NCBI GenBank assembly: GCA_035515515.1
Contig: DATJBC010000021.1
Coordinates: forward strand, 1-11,073
DNA: 11,073 nt
Direction: 5' to 3'
Source: DATJBC01 sp035515515
GTDB lineage: Bacteria > Actinomycetota > Acidimicrobiia > Acidimicrobiales > UBA8190
Positions 1 through 6,281 of the stretch are shown piece by piece. The translations under genes and the position numbers were made by a program. The notes below the pieces were generated by a model, which saw nothing but the letters and a program-made list of their open reading frames with translations, was not told the DNA's origin and made no database searches. Numbering within the stretch: position 1 is the first letter of the stretch; every line of letters starts with the position of its first letter.

Positions 1-19
1 AAGGGGAACGGCGCACACC

Positions 20-676
20 GTGGCGACCAAGGCGATCGTCGGCGAAAAGGTCGGCATGACCCAGGTCTGGGACGACAACAACCGCGCCGTGCCGGTGACG
101 GTGCTGAAGGTCGCGCCCGTGCGCGTGGTGCAGGTGAAGACCCCCGACCGCGAGGGCTACGCCGCCCTGCAGGTGACCTGGGGGGTGCGCCGGGCCTCCA
201 CCTTGACGCAGCCCGAGCGGGGCCACTTCACGGCGGCCGGCGTCGAGCCGGGCACGCATCTGGTGGAGCTGCGCATCGACGACACCAGCGGGTTCGAGGT
301 CGGCCAGCAGCTGGGCGCCGACGTGATGGAGGCGGGCGAGCGGGTCGACGTCACGGCGGTGTCCAAGGGCAAGGGCTTCGCGGGGGCCATGAAGCGCCAC
401 AACTTCAAGGGCCAGGGCGCCGCCCACGGCAACCACAAGAAGCACCGGGCGCCCGGGTCGGTGGGGGCCTGCGCCACGCCCTCCCGGGTCTTCAAGGGCA
501 CCCGCATGGCGGGCCGCATGGGCGGCCACCAGGTCACCACGCTCAACCTCGAGGTGGTGGCGGCGGATCCCGAGCGCGAGCTGATCCTCGTCCGGGGGGC
601 CGTCCCCGGCCCCCGCGGCGGCGTCGTGCTGGTGCGCAACACGGTGAAGGGGACGAACGGGAAGGCGCCGTCGTGA
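20..676 (+). CDS. rplC: 50S ribosomal protein L3
   Basis: L3 is an early-assembling 23S rRNA-binding protein of the large subunit, with an extended arm that reaches toward the peptidyl-transferase centre. The 218-aa product is close to family length (about 205-220). It opens with the family signature AIVGEKVGMTQ (residues 5-15). The long rRNA-binding loop is intact: GKGFAG at 117-122, then HRAPGSVGACATP at 142-154, followed by RVFKG and MAGRMGG. The start is GTG at 20, because the conserved N-terminus begins there. An AAGGGG at 1-6 could serve as ribosome-binding site, with a rather long 13-nt spacer. The stop codon overlaps the GTG of rplD by 4 nt (GTGA). rpsJ would be expected just upstream, outside the window. 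Identity is secure; only the first few residues are open to question. Confidence 0.98.
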   Translation: MATKAIVGEKVGMTQVWDDNNRAVPVTVLKVAPVRVVQVKTPDREGYAALQVTWGVRRASTLTQPERGHFTAAGVEPGTHLVELRIDDTSGFEVGQQLGADVMEAGERVDVTAVSKGKGFAGAMKRHNFKGQGAAHGNHKKHRAPGSVGACATPSRVFKGTRMAGRMGGHQVTTLNLEVVAADPERELILVRGAVPGPRGGVVLVRNTVKGTNGKAPS

Positions 677-1521
677 CCACCGTGACCCCGTCGCAGGCCT
701 CGGCCCGCCGGGCCCGGCCCGAGCCCGAGACACGCACCGTCGAGCGTCGGCGCATCGACGGCACCGTGATCGACACCGTGGCGCTCGACCCGCACATCTT
801 CGGCGTCACCCCCAACACGGCCCTCCTGCACCAGGTGGTCACCGCCCAGCGGGCGGCGGCCCGGTCGGGCACCCAGTCCACCCGGACCCGGGCCGAGGTC
901 GCCGGCGGCGGCGCCAAGCCCTTCCGCCAGAAGGGCACCGGCCGTGCCCGCCAGGGCTCGACCCGCTCGCCGCAGTGGTCGGGCGGGGGCGTGGCCCTGG
1001 GTCCCAAGCCGCGCTCGTACCGCCAGCGCACCCCCAAGAAGATGATCCGCCTCGCCCTCCACGGCGCCCTGTCGGACCGCGCCGCCGAGGGCCGCGTGGC
1101 GGTGGTGGACGAGTGGTCGTTCCCCGCGCCCAAGACCAAGGACGCCGTGGCCGCCCTCGACGCCCTCGGCCTCGAGGGGCGGGTGCTCGTCGTGCTCGGC
1201 CCCGACGACGGGATCCCCGACCGCTCCTTCGCCAACCTCCCCGACATCCAGACCGTGCAGCGCGCCGAGCTCAACGCCTACGACGTGCTGTGCAGCGACT
1301 GGGTGGTGTTCACCGACGACACCCTGCCCGGCGAGACGGCCACCGCCCCCGCCAAGGCGTCCGGTCCCCGCAAGGGCACGCGTTCGTCGAGCCTGGCCAC
1401 GGCCTTGTCCGAGGCGAAGGCCGCCGGCACCTCCAAGGACGCCGAGGCCCCTTCGGCCGACGAGGCCGCCGACGCGGGCGGTATCGCCGCCGACGGGGCA
1501 GACGAGGGGGGCGGGGCGTGA
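673..1521 (+). CDS. rplD: 50S ribosomal protein L4 with extended C-terminus
   Basis: L4 binds 23S rRNA, and its extended loop lines the constriction of the nascent-peptide exit tunnel. In E. coli it also represses the S10 operon through the mRNA leader and antagonises RNase E; neither role can be judged here because the leader is outside the window. The product is 282 aa, against about 205-225 usually. The tunnel loop is clear at residues 70-105 (RTRAEVAGGG, KPFRQKGTGRARQGS). The core then runs through RSYRQRTPKKM (114-124) to VVFTDDTL (211-218). About 20 residues precede the core, and a low-complexity tail rich in Ala, Asp and Glu follows at roughly 219-282. The GTG start at 673 overlaps the rplC stop by 4 nt, with GGGAAGG at 659-665 suitably placed. 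An in-frame GTG at 682 is a weaker alternative. The stop overlaps rplW by 4 nt. Confidence 0.97.
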   Translation: MTTVTPSQASARRARPEPETRTVERRRIDGTVIDTVALDPHIFGVTPNTALLHQVVTAQRAAARSGTQSTRTRAEVAGGGAKPFRQKGTGRARQGSTRSPQWSGGGVALGPKPRSYRQRTPKKMIRLALHGALSDRAAEGRVAVVDEWSFPAPKTKDAVAALDALGLEGRVLVVLGPDDGIPDRSFANLPDIQTVQRAELNAYDVLCSDWVVFTDDTLPGETATAPAKASGPRKGTRSSSLATALSEAKAAGTSKDAEAPSADEAADAGGIAADGADEGGGA

Positions 1522-1811
1522 AAGAAGCCGACCAGGTGCTGCTGCGCCCCGTGGTGTCGGAGAAGTCCTACGCCCTCATGGAGGACGGCACCTACGTCTT
1601 CGTGGTGGACCCCGACGCCACCAAGATCGACGTCCGCCGGGCGGTGGAACGCGCCTTCGGCGTGCGCGTCAAGAGCGTGAACACCCTCAACCGCAAGGGC
1701 AAGCGCCGTCGCAACCGCAAGTCGAACACCTTCGGGACGCGCGCCTCGACCAAGCGGGCCGTCGTCACGCTGGCGGGCGGCGACAAGATCGACCTGTTCG
1801 AGAAGAGCTGA
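1518..1811 (+). CDS. rplW: 50S ribosomal protein L23
   Basis: L23 sits at the polypeptide exit site and is the main docking point for trigger factor and the signal recognition particle. The 97-aa product matches the usual length (95-100). RPVVSEKSY occupies residues 10-18, and its Glu15 aligns with E. coli Glu18, the trigger-factor contact. The Arg/Lys-rich rRNA-binding loop lies at about 59-75 (RKGKRRRNRKSNTFGTR), followed by KRAVVTLAGGDKIDLF. The GTG start at 1518 overlaps the rplD stop by 4 nt and lies behind a G-rich purine stretch (1504-1516). The reading frame stays open far upstream inside rplD, but that upstream peptide is an Arg/Pro-rich shadow without homology to L23, so the conserved N-terminus fixes the start. 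Confidence 0.97.
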   Translation: MKEADQVLLRPVVSEKSYALMEDGTYVFVVDPDATKIDVRRAVERAFGVRVKSVNTLNRKGKRRRNRKSNTFGTRASTKRAVVTLAGGDKIDLFEKS

Positions 1812-1824
1812 GGGAGACGCCGCC

Positions 1825-2661
1825 ATGCCTCTGCGCAAGCGCAAGCCCACCAGCGCCGGTCGCCGCTTCCAGACCGTCTCGGACTTCGCCGAGATCACCC
1901 GGTCGCGCCCGGAGCGCTCCCTCGTGGTGCCCAAGCCGGGCACGGGCGGGCGCAACAGCTACGGGCGCAAGACCGCCCGCCACCGCGGTGGCGGCCACAA
2001 GCAGCAGTACCGCATCATCGACTTCAAGCGCGACAAGGACGGGGTGCCGGCCAAGGTGGCGGCCATCGAGTACGACCCCAACCGCAACGCCCGGATCGCG
2101 CTGTTGCACTACTACGACGGGGAGAAGCGATACATCCTCGCCCCCTCCGCGGTCCGGGTGGGCGACGTGCTCGCCAGCGGCCACGGGTCCGAGATCCGGC
2201 CCGGCAACGCCCTGCCCCTGCGCTACATCCCGGTCGGCTCGACCGTGCACAACATCGAACTGCGCCCGGGCCAAGGCGGCAAGCTCGCCCGGGGGGCGGG
2301 CATGAGCGCCCAGCTCGTGGCCAAGGAGGGCCAGTTCGCCACCCTGCGCCTGCCCTCCACCGAGATGCGCCGCGTGCCCATCGACTGCCGGGGCACCCTG
2401 GGCGAGGTGGGCAACGCCGAGGCGGAGCTCGTGTCGGTGGGCAAGGCGGGGCGCAACCGATGGAAGGGCGTGCGCCCCCAGACCCGGGGCGTGGCCATGA
2501 ACCCTGTCGACCACCCCCTGGGCGGCGGCGAGGGCAAGTCGTCGGGTGGGCGCCACCCGGTGTCCCCGTGGGGCAAGCCCGAGGGCCGGACGCGTGCCCG
2601 CCACAAGCCGTCGGACACGATGATCGTCCGCCGCCGCCGCAGCCGCGGCGCGCGCCGGTAG
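1825..2661 (+). CDS. rplB: 50S ribosomal protein L2
   Basis: L2 is a primary 23S rRNA-binding protein needed for subunit association and peptidyl-transferase activity. At 278 aa it is full length. Family marks include RNSYGRKTARHRGGGHKQQYR (43-63, positions approximate), VGDVLASG, LRPGQGGKLARGAG (146-159), CRGTLGEVGN (188-197) and the C-terminal block around MNPVDHPLGGGEGK (225-238). His230 corresponds to E. coli His229, a residue implicated in activity, and it is retained. Two residues later the normally seen His is Leu232. The ATG at 1825 has AGGGAG at 1811-1816 with 8-nt spacing, and a 13-nt gap separates the gene from rplW. Confidence 0.98.
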   Translation: MPLRKRKPTSAGRRFQTVSDFAEITRSRPERSLVVPKPGTGGRNSYGRKTARHRGGGHKQQYRIIDFKRDKDGVPAKVAAIEYDPNRNARIALLHYYDGEKRYILAPSAVRVGDVLASGHGSEIRPGNALPLRYIPVGSTVHNIELRPGQGGKLARGAGMSAQLVAKEGQFATLRLPSTEMRRVPIDCRGTLGEVGNAEAELVSVGKAGRNRWKGVRPQTRGVAMNPVDHPLGGGEGKSSGGRHPVSPWGKPEGRTRARHKPSDTMIVRRRRSRGARR

Positions 2662-2669
2662 CGGAGCGC

Positions 2670-2678
2670 AAGGAGAGG
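2670..2678 (+). promoter_or_regulatory. Ribosome-binding site of rpsS
   Basis: AAGGAGAGG lies 7 nt before the rpsS ATG in the 24-nt rplB-rpsS gap. It is a strong match to the anti-Shine-Dalgarno sequence and indicates independent initiation at this junction. Confidence 0.8.
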
Positions 2679-2685
2679 ACTCGCA

Positions 2686-2964
2686 ATGGCCCGTAGCCTC
2701 AAGAAGGGGCCCTTCGTGGACGACCACCTCCTCAAGAAGGTCGACGCCCTCAACGCCACGAACGAGAAGCGCGTGATCAAGACGTGGTCGCGTCGCTCCA
2801 CCATCATCCCCGACATGGTCGGCCACACCATCGCCGTCCACGACGGCCGCAAGCACGTGCCCGTCTACATCACCGAGTCGATGGTGGGCCACAAGCTCGG
2901 CGAGTTCGCCGCCACTCGCACCTTCCGGTACCACGCCGGCCAGGAACGTCAGGCGAGGCGGTGA
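2686..2964 (+). CDS. rpsS: 30S ribosomal protein S19
   Basis: S19 forms a complex with S13 in the head of the small subunit and contacts tRNA and the inter-subunit bridge. The 92-aa length is typical. The whole family pattern is present: RSLKKGPFVD (3-12), TWSRRSTIIPDMVGHTIAVH (33-52), and YITESMVGHKLGEFAATRTF (61-80). A gap of 24 nt separates it from rplB, the longest between any two ribosomal protein genes here. That gap carries a strong ribosome-binding site, which suggests more independent initiation than at the overlapping junctions. Only 1 nt separates its stop from rplV. Confidence 0.98.
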   Translation: MARSLKKGPFVDDHLLKKVDALNATNEKRVIKTWSRRSTIIPDMVGHTIAVHDGRKHVPVYITESMVGHKLGEFAATRTFRYHAGQERQARR

Positions 2965-2965
2965 C

Positions 2966-3826
2966 ATGCCGGGGGTGAAGACGAACGAAGTGGCCGGCAC
3001 CCGGGCGGTGCTGCGGCACTACCGCATGTCGGCCTACAAGGCCCGCCAGGTCCTCGACCTGGTGCGGGGCCAGGACGTCGACCGGGCGGAGGAGACCCTG
3101 CGCGCCACCCCTCGTGAGGCCGCCCGGGTGGTCGAGAAGGTGCTCGCCTCAGCCGTGGCCAATGCCCGCAACAACGACCTGCTCGACCCCGACGAGCTGT
3201 ACGTGTCGGCCTGCTACGCCGACGAGGGCACGACGCTCAAGCGGTGGCGGCCCCGGGCCCGGGGGCGCGCCACGAGGATCCGCAAGCGCACCTGCCACAT
3301 CACCGTGATCGTCTCCCGGCTCCCCGAGGAGCGCCTCGAGCGGCGCCGGGCGCGTCAGAGCGACGCCACCACCGCCCTGCGGGCGCGGCGCGTGGCCGCC
3401 TCCCGGCGCGAGGCCCGGCGCGGCGCCCGCCAGGCCGAGACCGCCGCCGAGGAGGCGCCCGTCGACGAGGCGGTCGAGGAGTTCGAGGGCACCGGCGTGG
3501 AGGACCTCGGCGACACGGCCGTGGAGCTCGGCGAGGCGGAAGACCTCGAAGGCGCCGCCGCCGGGGAAGGGGAAGCCGACGCCGAGGACGCCGCCGTGCT
3601 CCAGACGGCGGGGGCCCAGCCCGAGGACGAGCCTGCGCCCGCCAAGAAGACGGCCAAGGCGGCCGCGCCGGCCAAGAAGGCGGCCAAGGCCACCAAGGCC
3701 TCCGCCAACGACGAGCCTGCGCCCGCCGAGAAAGCGGTCAAGGCCACCAAGAAGGCGGCGAAGAAGCGGTCGGGCGGCACCGGCGACGAGGCGGACGGCC
3801 GATCGGCCGACGGAGAGAAGGACTGA
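2966..3826 (+). CDS. rplV: 50S ribosomal protein L22 with very long charged C-terminal tail
   Basis: L22 lines the exit tunnel next to L4 and binds all domains of 23S rRNA. The core is residues 10-118: RAVLRHYRMSAYKARQVLDL (13-32) near the start, SACYADEG (81-88) in the middle, and the tunnel hairpin and last strand RPRARGRATRIRKRT (95-109) with HITVIV. The product is 286 aa, whereas ordinary L22 is about 110-120 and actinobacterial versions are moderately longer. The extra part has distinct blocks: an Arg-rich, probably helical segment (about 119-157); an acidic segment (161-220) with 21 Asp/Glu and no Lys/Arg; a Lys/Ala/Pro segment resembling histone H1 tails (221-268); and a short acidic end. 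ATG at 2966 follows the rpsS stop by 1 nt; GTG at 2975 is a possible alternative. The tail function is unknown. Confidence 0.96.
   Translation: MPGVKTNEVAGTRAVLRHYRMSAYKARQVLDLVRGQDVDRAEETLRATPREAARVVEKVLASAVANARNNDLLDPDELYVSACYADEGTTLKRWRPRARGRATRIRKRTCHITVIVSRLPEERLERRRARQSDATTALRARRVAASRREARRGARQAETAAEEAPVDEAVEEFEGTGVEDLGDTAVELGEAEDLEGAAAGEGEADAEDAAVLQTAGAQPEDEPAPAKKTAKAAAPAKKAAKATKASANDEPAPAEKAVKATKKAAKKRSGGTGDEADGRSADGEKD
3626..3727 (+). repeat. Imperfect direct repeat in the rplV tail
   Basis: An exact 18-nt word, GACGAGCCTGCGCCCGCC, occurs at 3626-3643 and again at 3710-3727, 84 nt (28 codons) apart and in the same frame. It encodes DEPAPA at residues 221-226 and 249-254 of L22. The similarity continues imperfectly downstream (KKTAKAA against EKAVKAT). 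This looks like an in-frame duplication that lengthened the Lys/Ala/Pro block of the tail. Confidence 0.75.
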
Positions 3827-3828
3827 GC

Positions 3829-4785
3829 ATGGGCCAGAAGGTCAACCCCTACGGGTTCCGCCTCGGCGTCACGACGGACTGGAAGTCGCGGTGGTTCGAA
3901 GCCCGCAACTACCAGGACTTCGTGGTGGAGGACTGGAAGATCCGCGACTACCTCATGTCGCAGCTCGAGTCGGCGGCGGTGAGCCGCATCGAGATCGAGC
4001 GCACCCGGGACCGCCTGCGCGTCGACATCCACACCGCCCGGCCGGGCATCGTCATCGGCCGGCGGGGCTCGGAGGCCGACCGGCTGAAGAAGAAGCTCGA
4101 GGACATCACGGGCCTGCGCAACCGGATCCAGCTCAACATCCAGGAGATCAAGCAGCCCGAGCTCGACGCGGCGCTCATCGCCCAGAGCATCGCCGACCAG
4201 CTGGCGCGCCGCGTCGCCTTCCGCCGCGCCATGAAGCGGGCCATGCAGACCGTCACCAAGGCGGGAGCCCTGGGCGTGCGGGTGCAGTGCGCCGGGCGCC
4301 TGGGCGGATCGGAGATGGCCCGGCGCGAGGGCTACCGCGAGGGCCGCGTGCCGCTGCACACCCTGCGGGCCGACATCGACTACGGGTTCCGCGAGGCCCG
4401 CACCACCTTCGGCCGCATCGGCGTCAAGGTGTGGATCTACAAGGGCGACATCCTCCCCTACAAGCTGTCGTCGGAGGACAAGATCTCCCGCGAGGCGGCC
4501 ATGGCCGCGGGCGAGACCTCGGGGCAGGCGGGGCCGCGCCGGCTGGTCACGGCGGGCGGCGGCCGTCGCCGGGCCGAGCAGGGCGAGCCGGGCAGCGTGA
4601 TCGCCCCGCCCGAGCCCGCCGCCGAGGGCGAGGCGGAGCCCGGGGCCGAGCCCGCTGCGCCGCTCCCCGGCGCGGCGCCCGCCACCGACGACTTCGAGCG
4701 CCTCCTCGCCGAGGAGGAGGAGATCGAGCGCCGCACCCGCAACGAGCACCACGAGACGCCGCACTTCCGCAAGGAGTCCGACTGA
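3829..4785 (+). CDS. rpsC: 30S ribosomal protein S3 with extended C-terminus
   Basis: S3 lies on the 30S head at the mRNA entry channel, where with S4 and S5 it contributes to mRNA helicase activity. The type II KH domain is at about 39-107, with the GRRG loop at 77-80. The C-terminal domain follows, with AGRLGGSEMARREGYREGRV (155-174) and the end of the conserved region at KVWIYKGDILPYK (200-212). The product has 318 aa, compared with about 210-275 in most bacteria including mycobacteria. Residues 213-318 are extra: a Gly/Ala/Pro/Glu-rich stretch, then a segment DDFERLLAEEEEIERR (287-302) that could form a helix. ATG at 3829 gives the canonical MGQKVNPYGFRLG and sits behind GGAGAGAAGG (3812-3821). 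It lies 2 nt after rplV. The stop shares one base with rplP. Confidence 0.97.
   Translation: MGQKVNPYGFRLGVTTDWKSRWFEARNYQDFVVEDWKIRDYLMSQLESAAVSRIEIERTRDRLRVDIHTARPGIVIGRRGSEADRLKKKLEDITGLRNRIQLNIQEIKQPELDAALIAQSIADQLARRVAFRRAMKRAMQTVTKAGALGVRVQCAGRLGGSEMARREGYREGRVPLHTLRADIDYGFREARTTFGRIGVKVWIYKGDILPYKLSSEDKISREAAMAAGETSGQAGPRRLVTAGGGRRRAEQGEPGSVIAPPEPAAEGEAEPGAEPAAPLPGAAPATDDFERLLAEEEEIERRTRNEHHETPHFRKESD
4771..4776 (+). promoter_or_regulatory. Ribosome-binding site deciding the rplP start
   Basis: AAGGAG inside the last codons of rpsC is 8 nt from ATG 4785 and 14 nt from the second in-frame ATG at 4791. The spacing supports 4785, the start that overlaps the rpsC stop. Confidence 0.7.
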
Positions 4786-5222
4786 TGCTCATGCCCCGCA
4801 AGGTGAAGCACCGCAAGCAGCAGCGCGGCCGCCTCAACGGGATGGCCAAGGGCGGCACGGCCATCACCTTCGGCGACTTCGGGATCCAGGCCCTCGAGCC
4901 GGCCTGGATCACCCAGCGCCAGATCGAGGCCGCCCGTATCGCCATGACCCGTCACGTCAAGCGCGGCGGCAAGGTGTGGATCCGCGTCTTCCCGGACAAG
5001 CCCGTGACCCAGAAGCCGGCCGAGACCCGCATGGGGTCGGGCAAGGGCAACCCCGAGCACTGGGTGGCCGTCGTGCGCCCGGGCCGGGTCCTGTTCGAGT
5101 TGGCCGGCGTGGACCGGGACCTGGCCAAGGAGGCCATGGAGCGCGCCATCCAGAAGCTGCCGTTCAAGGCCCGCTTCGTGGTCCGTCCCGGTGCCCACGG
5201 CGCCCCCGAGGTCGAGGTCTAG
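4785..5222 (+). CDS. rplP: 50S ribosomal protein L16
   Basis: L16 binds 23S rRNA near the A site, helps orient the acceptor end of tRNA and is required for late 50S assembly. The 145-aa product is close to the usual 136-145. It shows RKVKHRKQQRGR (5-16), MAKGGT (20-25), and FPDKPVTQKP (69-78), then RMGSGKGNPEHWVAVV (82-97). Arg82 aligns with E. coli Arg81, the residue hydroxylated there by RoxA; whether that happens here is unknown. ATG at 4785 overlaps the rpsC stop (TGATG). A second in-frame ATG at 4791 exists, but the canonical N-terminus (ML-PRKVKHRK) and an 8-nt spacing from AAGGAG favour 4785. Confidence 0.97.
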   Translation: MLMPRKVKHRKQQRGRLNGMAKGGTAITFGDFGIQALEPAWITQRQIEAARIAMTRHVKRGGKVWIRVFPDKPVTQKPAETRMGSGKGNPEHWVAVVRPGRVLFELAGVDRDLAKEAMERAIQKLPFKARFVVRPGAHGAPEVEV

Positions 5223-5224
5223 GC

Positions 5225-5638
5225 ATGCCGTCCGCCGCCGACCTGCGAGAGCTCGACGACGAGGAGCTCGAGGGCCGCCTGGGCGAGTACCGGCGCGAGC
5301 TGCTCAATCTCCGCTTCCAGAGCGCCACGGGCCAGCTCGACAACGTGGCCCGCATCTCCACCGTCCGCAAGGACCTGGCCAGGGTGCTCACCATCCTGCG
5401 CGACCGCGAGATCGCCCTGGCCGAGGGACGCGACGCCGGCCCCGTCGTCTCGCCCCGGGCGGCGCGGCGCCGGGCCGAGCGCGCCGACGGGGCCGAGGAC
5501 GTCCAGGAGCGCCCCCGGACCCGGCGCTCGACCCGCCGCGCCGAGACGGAGGCGGATGTGGGGGCGGAGGCCGCCGACGAGGTCGAGTTGGTCGAGGACG
5601 ACGGTGCCGACGACGAGGCCGGCGAGGAGGAGACGTGA
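5225..5638 (+). CDS. rpmC: 50S ribosomal protein L29 with extended C-terminus
   Basis: L29 is a small two-helix protein at the rim of the exit tunnel beside L23, part of the docking surface for targeting factors. Residues 1-68 are a standard L29: LRELDDEELEGRLGEYRREL (7-26), NLRFQSATGQLDN (28-40), RISTVRKDLARVLTILRDRE (43-62). Normal L29 is about 60-75 aa; here the protein has 137. The extra half is first Arg-rich (about 78-105, with RRRAER and RPRTRRSTRR) and then strongly acidic: 16 Asp/Glu and no Lys/Arg in 107-137. The ATG follows the rplP stop by 2 nt. The stop overlaps rpsQ by one base. The tail comes from continuous sequence without a stop, so read-through or a gene fusion need not be invoked. 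Confidence 0.95.
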   Translation: MPSAADLRELDDEELEGRLGEYRRELLNLRFQSATGQLDNVARISTVRKDLARVLTILRDREIALAEGRDAGPVVSPRAARRRAERADGAEDVQERPRTRRSTRRAETEADVGAEAADEVELVEDDGADDEAGEEET

Positions 5639-5916
5639 TGGCCGAGCAAGCCGCGGCGCCCGAGAGCCGGCCGGGCCGCAAGACGCGCGAGGGTCTCGTC
5701 GTCTCCGACAAGATGCAGGCCACCGTGGTGGTGGCGGTGGTGGAGCGCGTCCGCCACGCCCGCTACGGCAAGACGGTGCAGCGCACCCGCAAGCTCTACG
5801 CCCACGACGGCGGGCACGACGCCAAGGTGGGCGACCGTGTCCGGGTCATGGAGACGCGCCCGTTGTCCAAGCTCAAGCGGTGGCGGGTCACCGACGTGCT
5901 GGAGCGTGCCCGGTGA
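5638..5916 (+). CDS. rpsQ: 30S ribosomal protein S17
   Basis: S17 is a primary 16S rRNA-binding protein with an OB fold, important for early 30S assembly. The 92-aa product has the typical blocks REGLVVSDKMQATVVVAV (17-34), RYGKTVQRTRKLYAHD (42-57) and GDRVRVMETRPLSKLKRWRV (65-84). About 14 residues rich in Ala, Glu and Arg precede the core, slightly more than in E. coli. ATG at 5638 overlaps the rpmC stop by one base (TGATG), with GAGGAGGAGA (5624-5633) directly upstream as an excellent ribosome-binding site. The stop overlaps rplN by 4 nt. Confidence 0.97.
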   Translation: MAEQAAAPESRPGRKTREGLVVSDKMQATVVVAVVERVRHARYGKTVQRTRKLYAHDGGHDAKVGDRVRVMETRPLSKLKRWRVTDVLERAR

Positions 5917-6281
5917 TCCAGCAGGAGTCGCGCCTCAAGGTGGCCGACAACTCGGGCGCCCGCGAGGTGCTGTGCATCAAGGTGCTGGGCGGGTCCCGCC
6001 GGCGCTACGCGGGCATAGGCGACGTGTTCGTGGCGACCGTGAAGGACGCCATCCCGGGCGCCGCGGTGAAGAAGGGAGAGGTGGTGCGCTGCGTCGTCGT
6101 GCGCACCGCCAAGGAGACGCGCCGTCCCGACGGGAGCTACATCCGCTTCGACGAGAACGCCGCGGTCCTCATCAACGACCAGCAGCAGCCCCGGGGGACC
6201 CGCATCTTCGGGCCCGTGGGGCGTGAGCTCCGGGACAAGCGATTCATGCGGATCGTGTCCCTGGCGCCGGAGGTGTTGTGA
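5913..6281 (+). CDS. rplN: 50S ribosomal protein L14
   Basis: L14 binds 23S rRNA at the subunit interface, forms an inter-subunit bridge with 16S rRNA and is the target of the silencing factor RsfS. The 122-aa length is exactly the common one. Diagnostic sequences are LKVADNSGAREVLCIKVLGG (8-27), AIPGAAVKKGEVVRCVVVRT (46-65), and RFDENAAVLI (77-86) followed by GTRIFGPVGRELR. The GTG start at 5913 overlaps the rpsQ stop (GTGA). In E. coli this is where the spc operon promoter lies. Here the 4-nt overlap leaves no intergenic space for one, so the two operons look fused. Confidence 0.98.
   Translation: MIQQESRLKVADNSGAREVLCIKVLGGSRRRYAGIGDVFVATVKDAIPGAAVKKGEVVRCVVVRTAKETRRPDGSYIRFDENAAVLINDQQQPRGTRIFGPVGRELRDKRFMRIVSLAPEVL
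6269..6273 (+). promoter_or_regulatory. Ribosome-binding site deciding the rplX start
   Basis: GGAGG within the end of rplN is 7 nt from ATG 6281 and only 4 nt from GTG 6278. The spacing favours ATG 6281, giving MRIRKGD as the N-terminus. Confidence 0.65.

Noticed and set aside
975..1517. L23 frame open for 181 codons upstream of its start
   Set aside because: That peptide is an Arg/Pro/Gly-rich out-of-frame reading of rplD; L23 homology begins right at GTG 1518.
1765..3000. Long minus-strand open frame opposite rplB and rpsS
   Set aside because: It is a GC-bias shadow: the opposite strand holds two complete, highly conserved ribosomal genes, and the predicted peptide is low-complexity with no recognisable domain.
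3244..3828. S3 frame open upstream of its start, suggesting a larger fusion protein
   Set aside because: The upstream peptide is an Arg/Gly/Pro shadow of rplV, and S3 starts canonically with MGQKVNPYGFRLG behind a good ribosome-binding site.
3355..4764. 469-codon minus-strand open frame opposite rplV and rpsC
   Set aside because: Same cause; it covers the low-complexity L22 tail and the conserved S3 gene, and its Ala/Ser/Gly/Leu-rich peptide mirrors codon bias.
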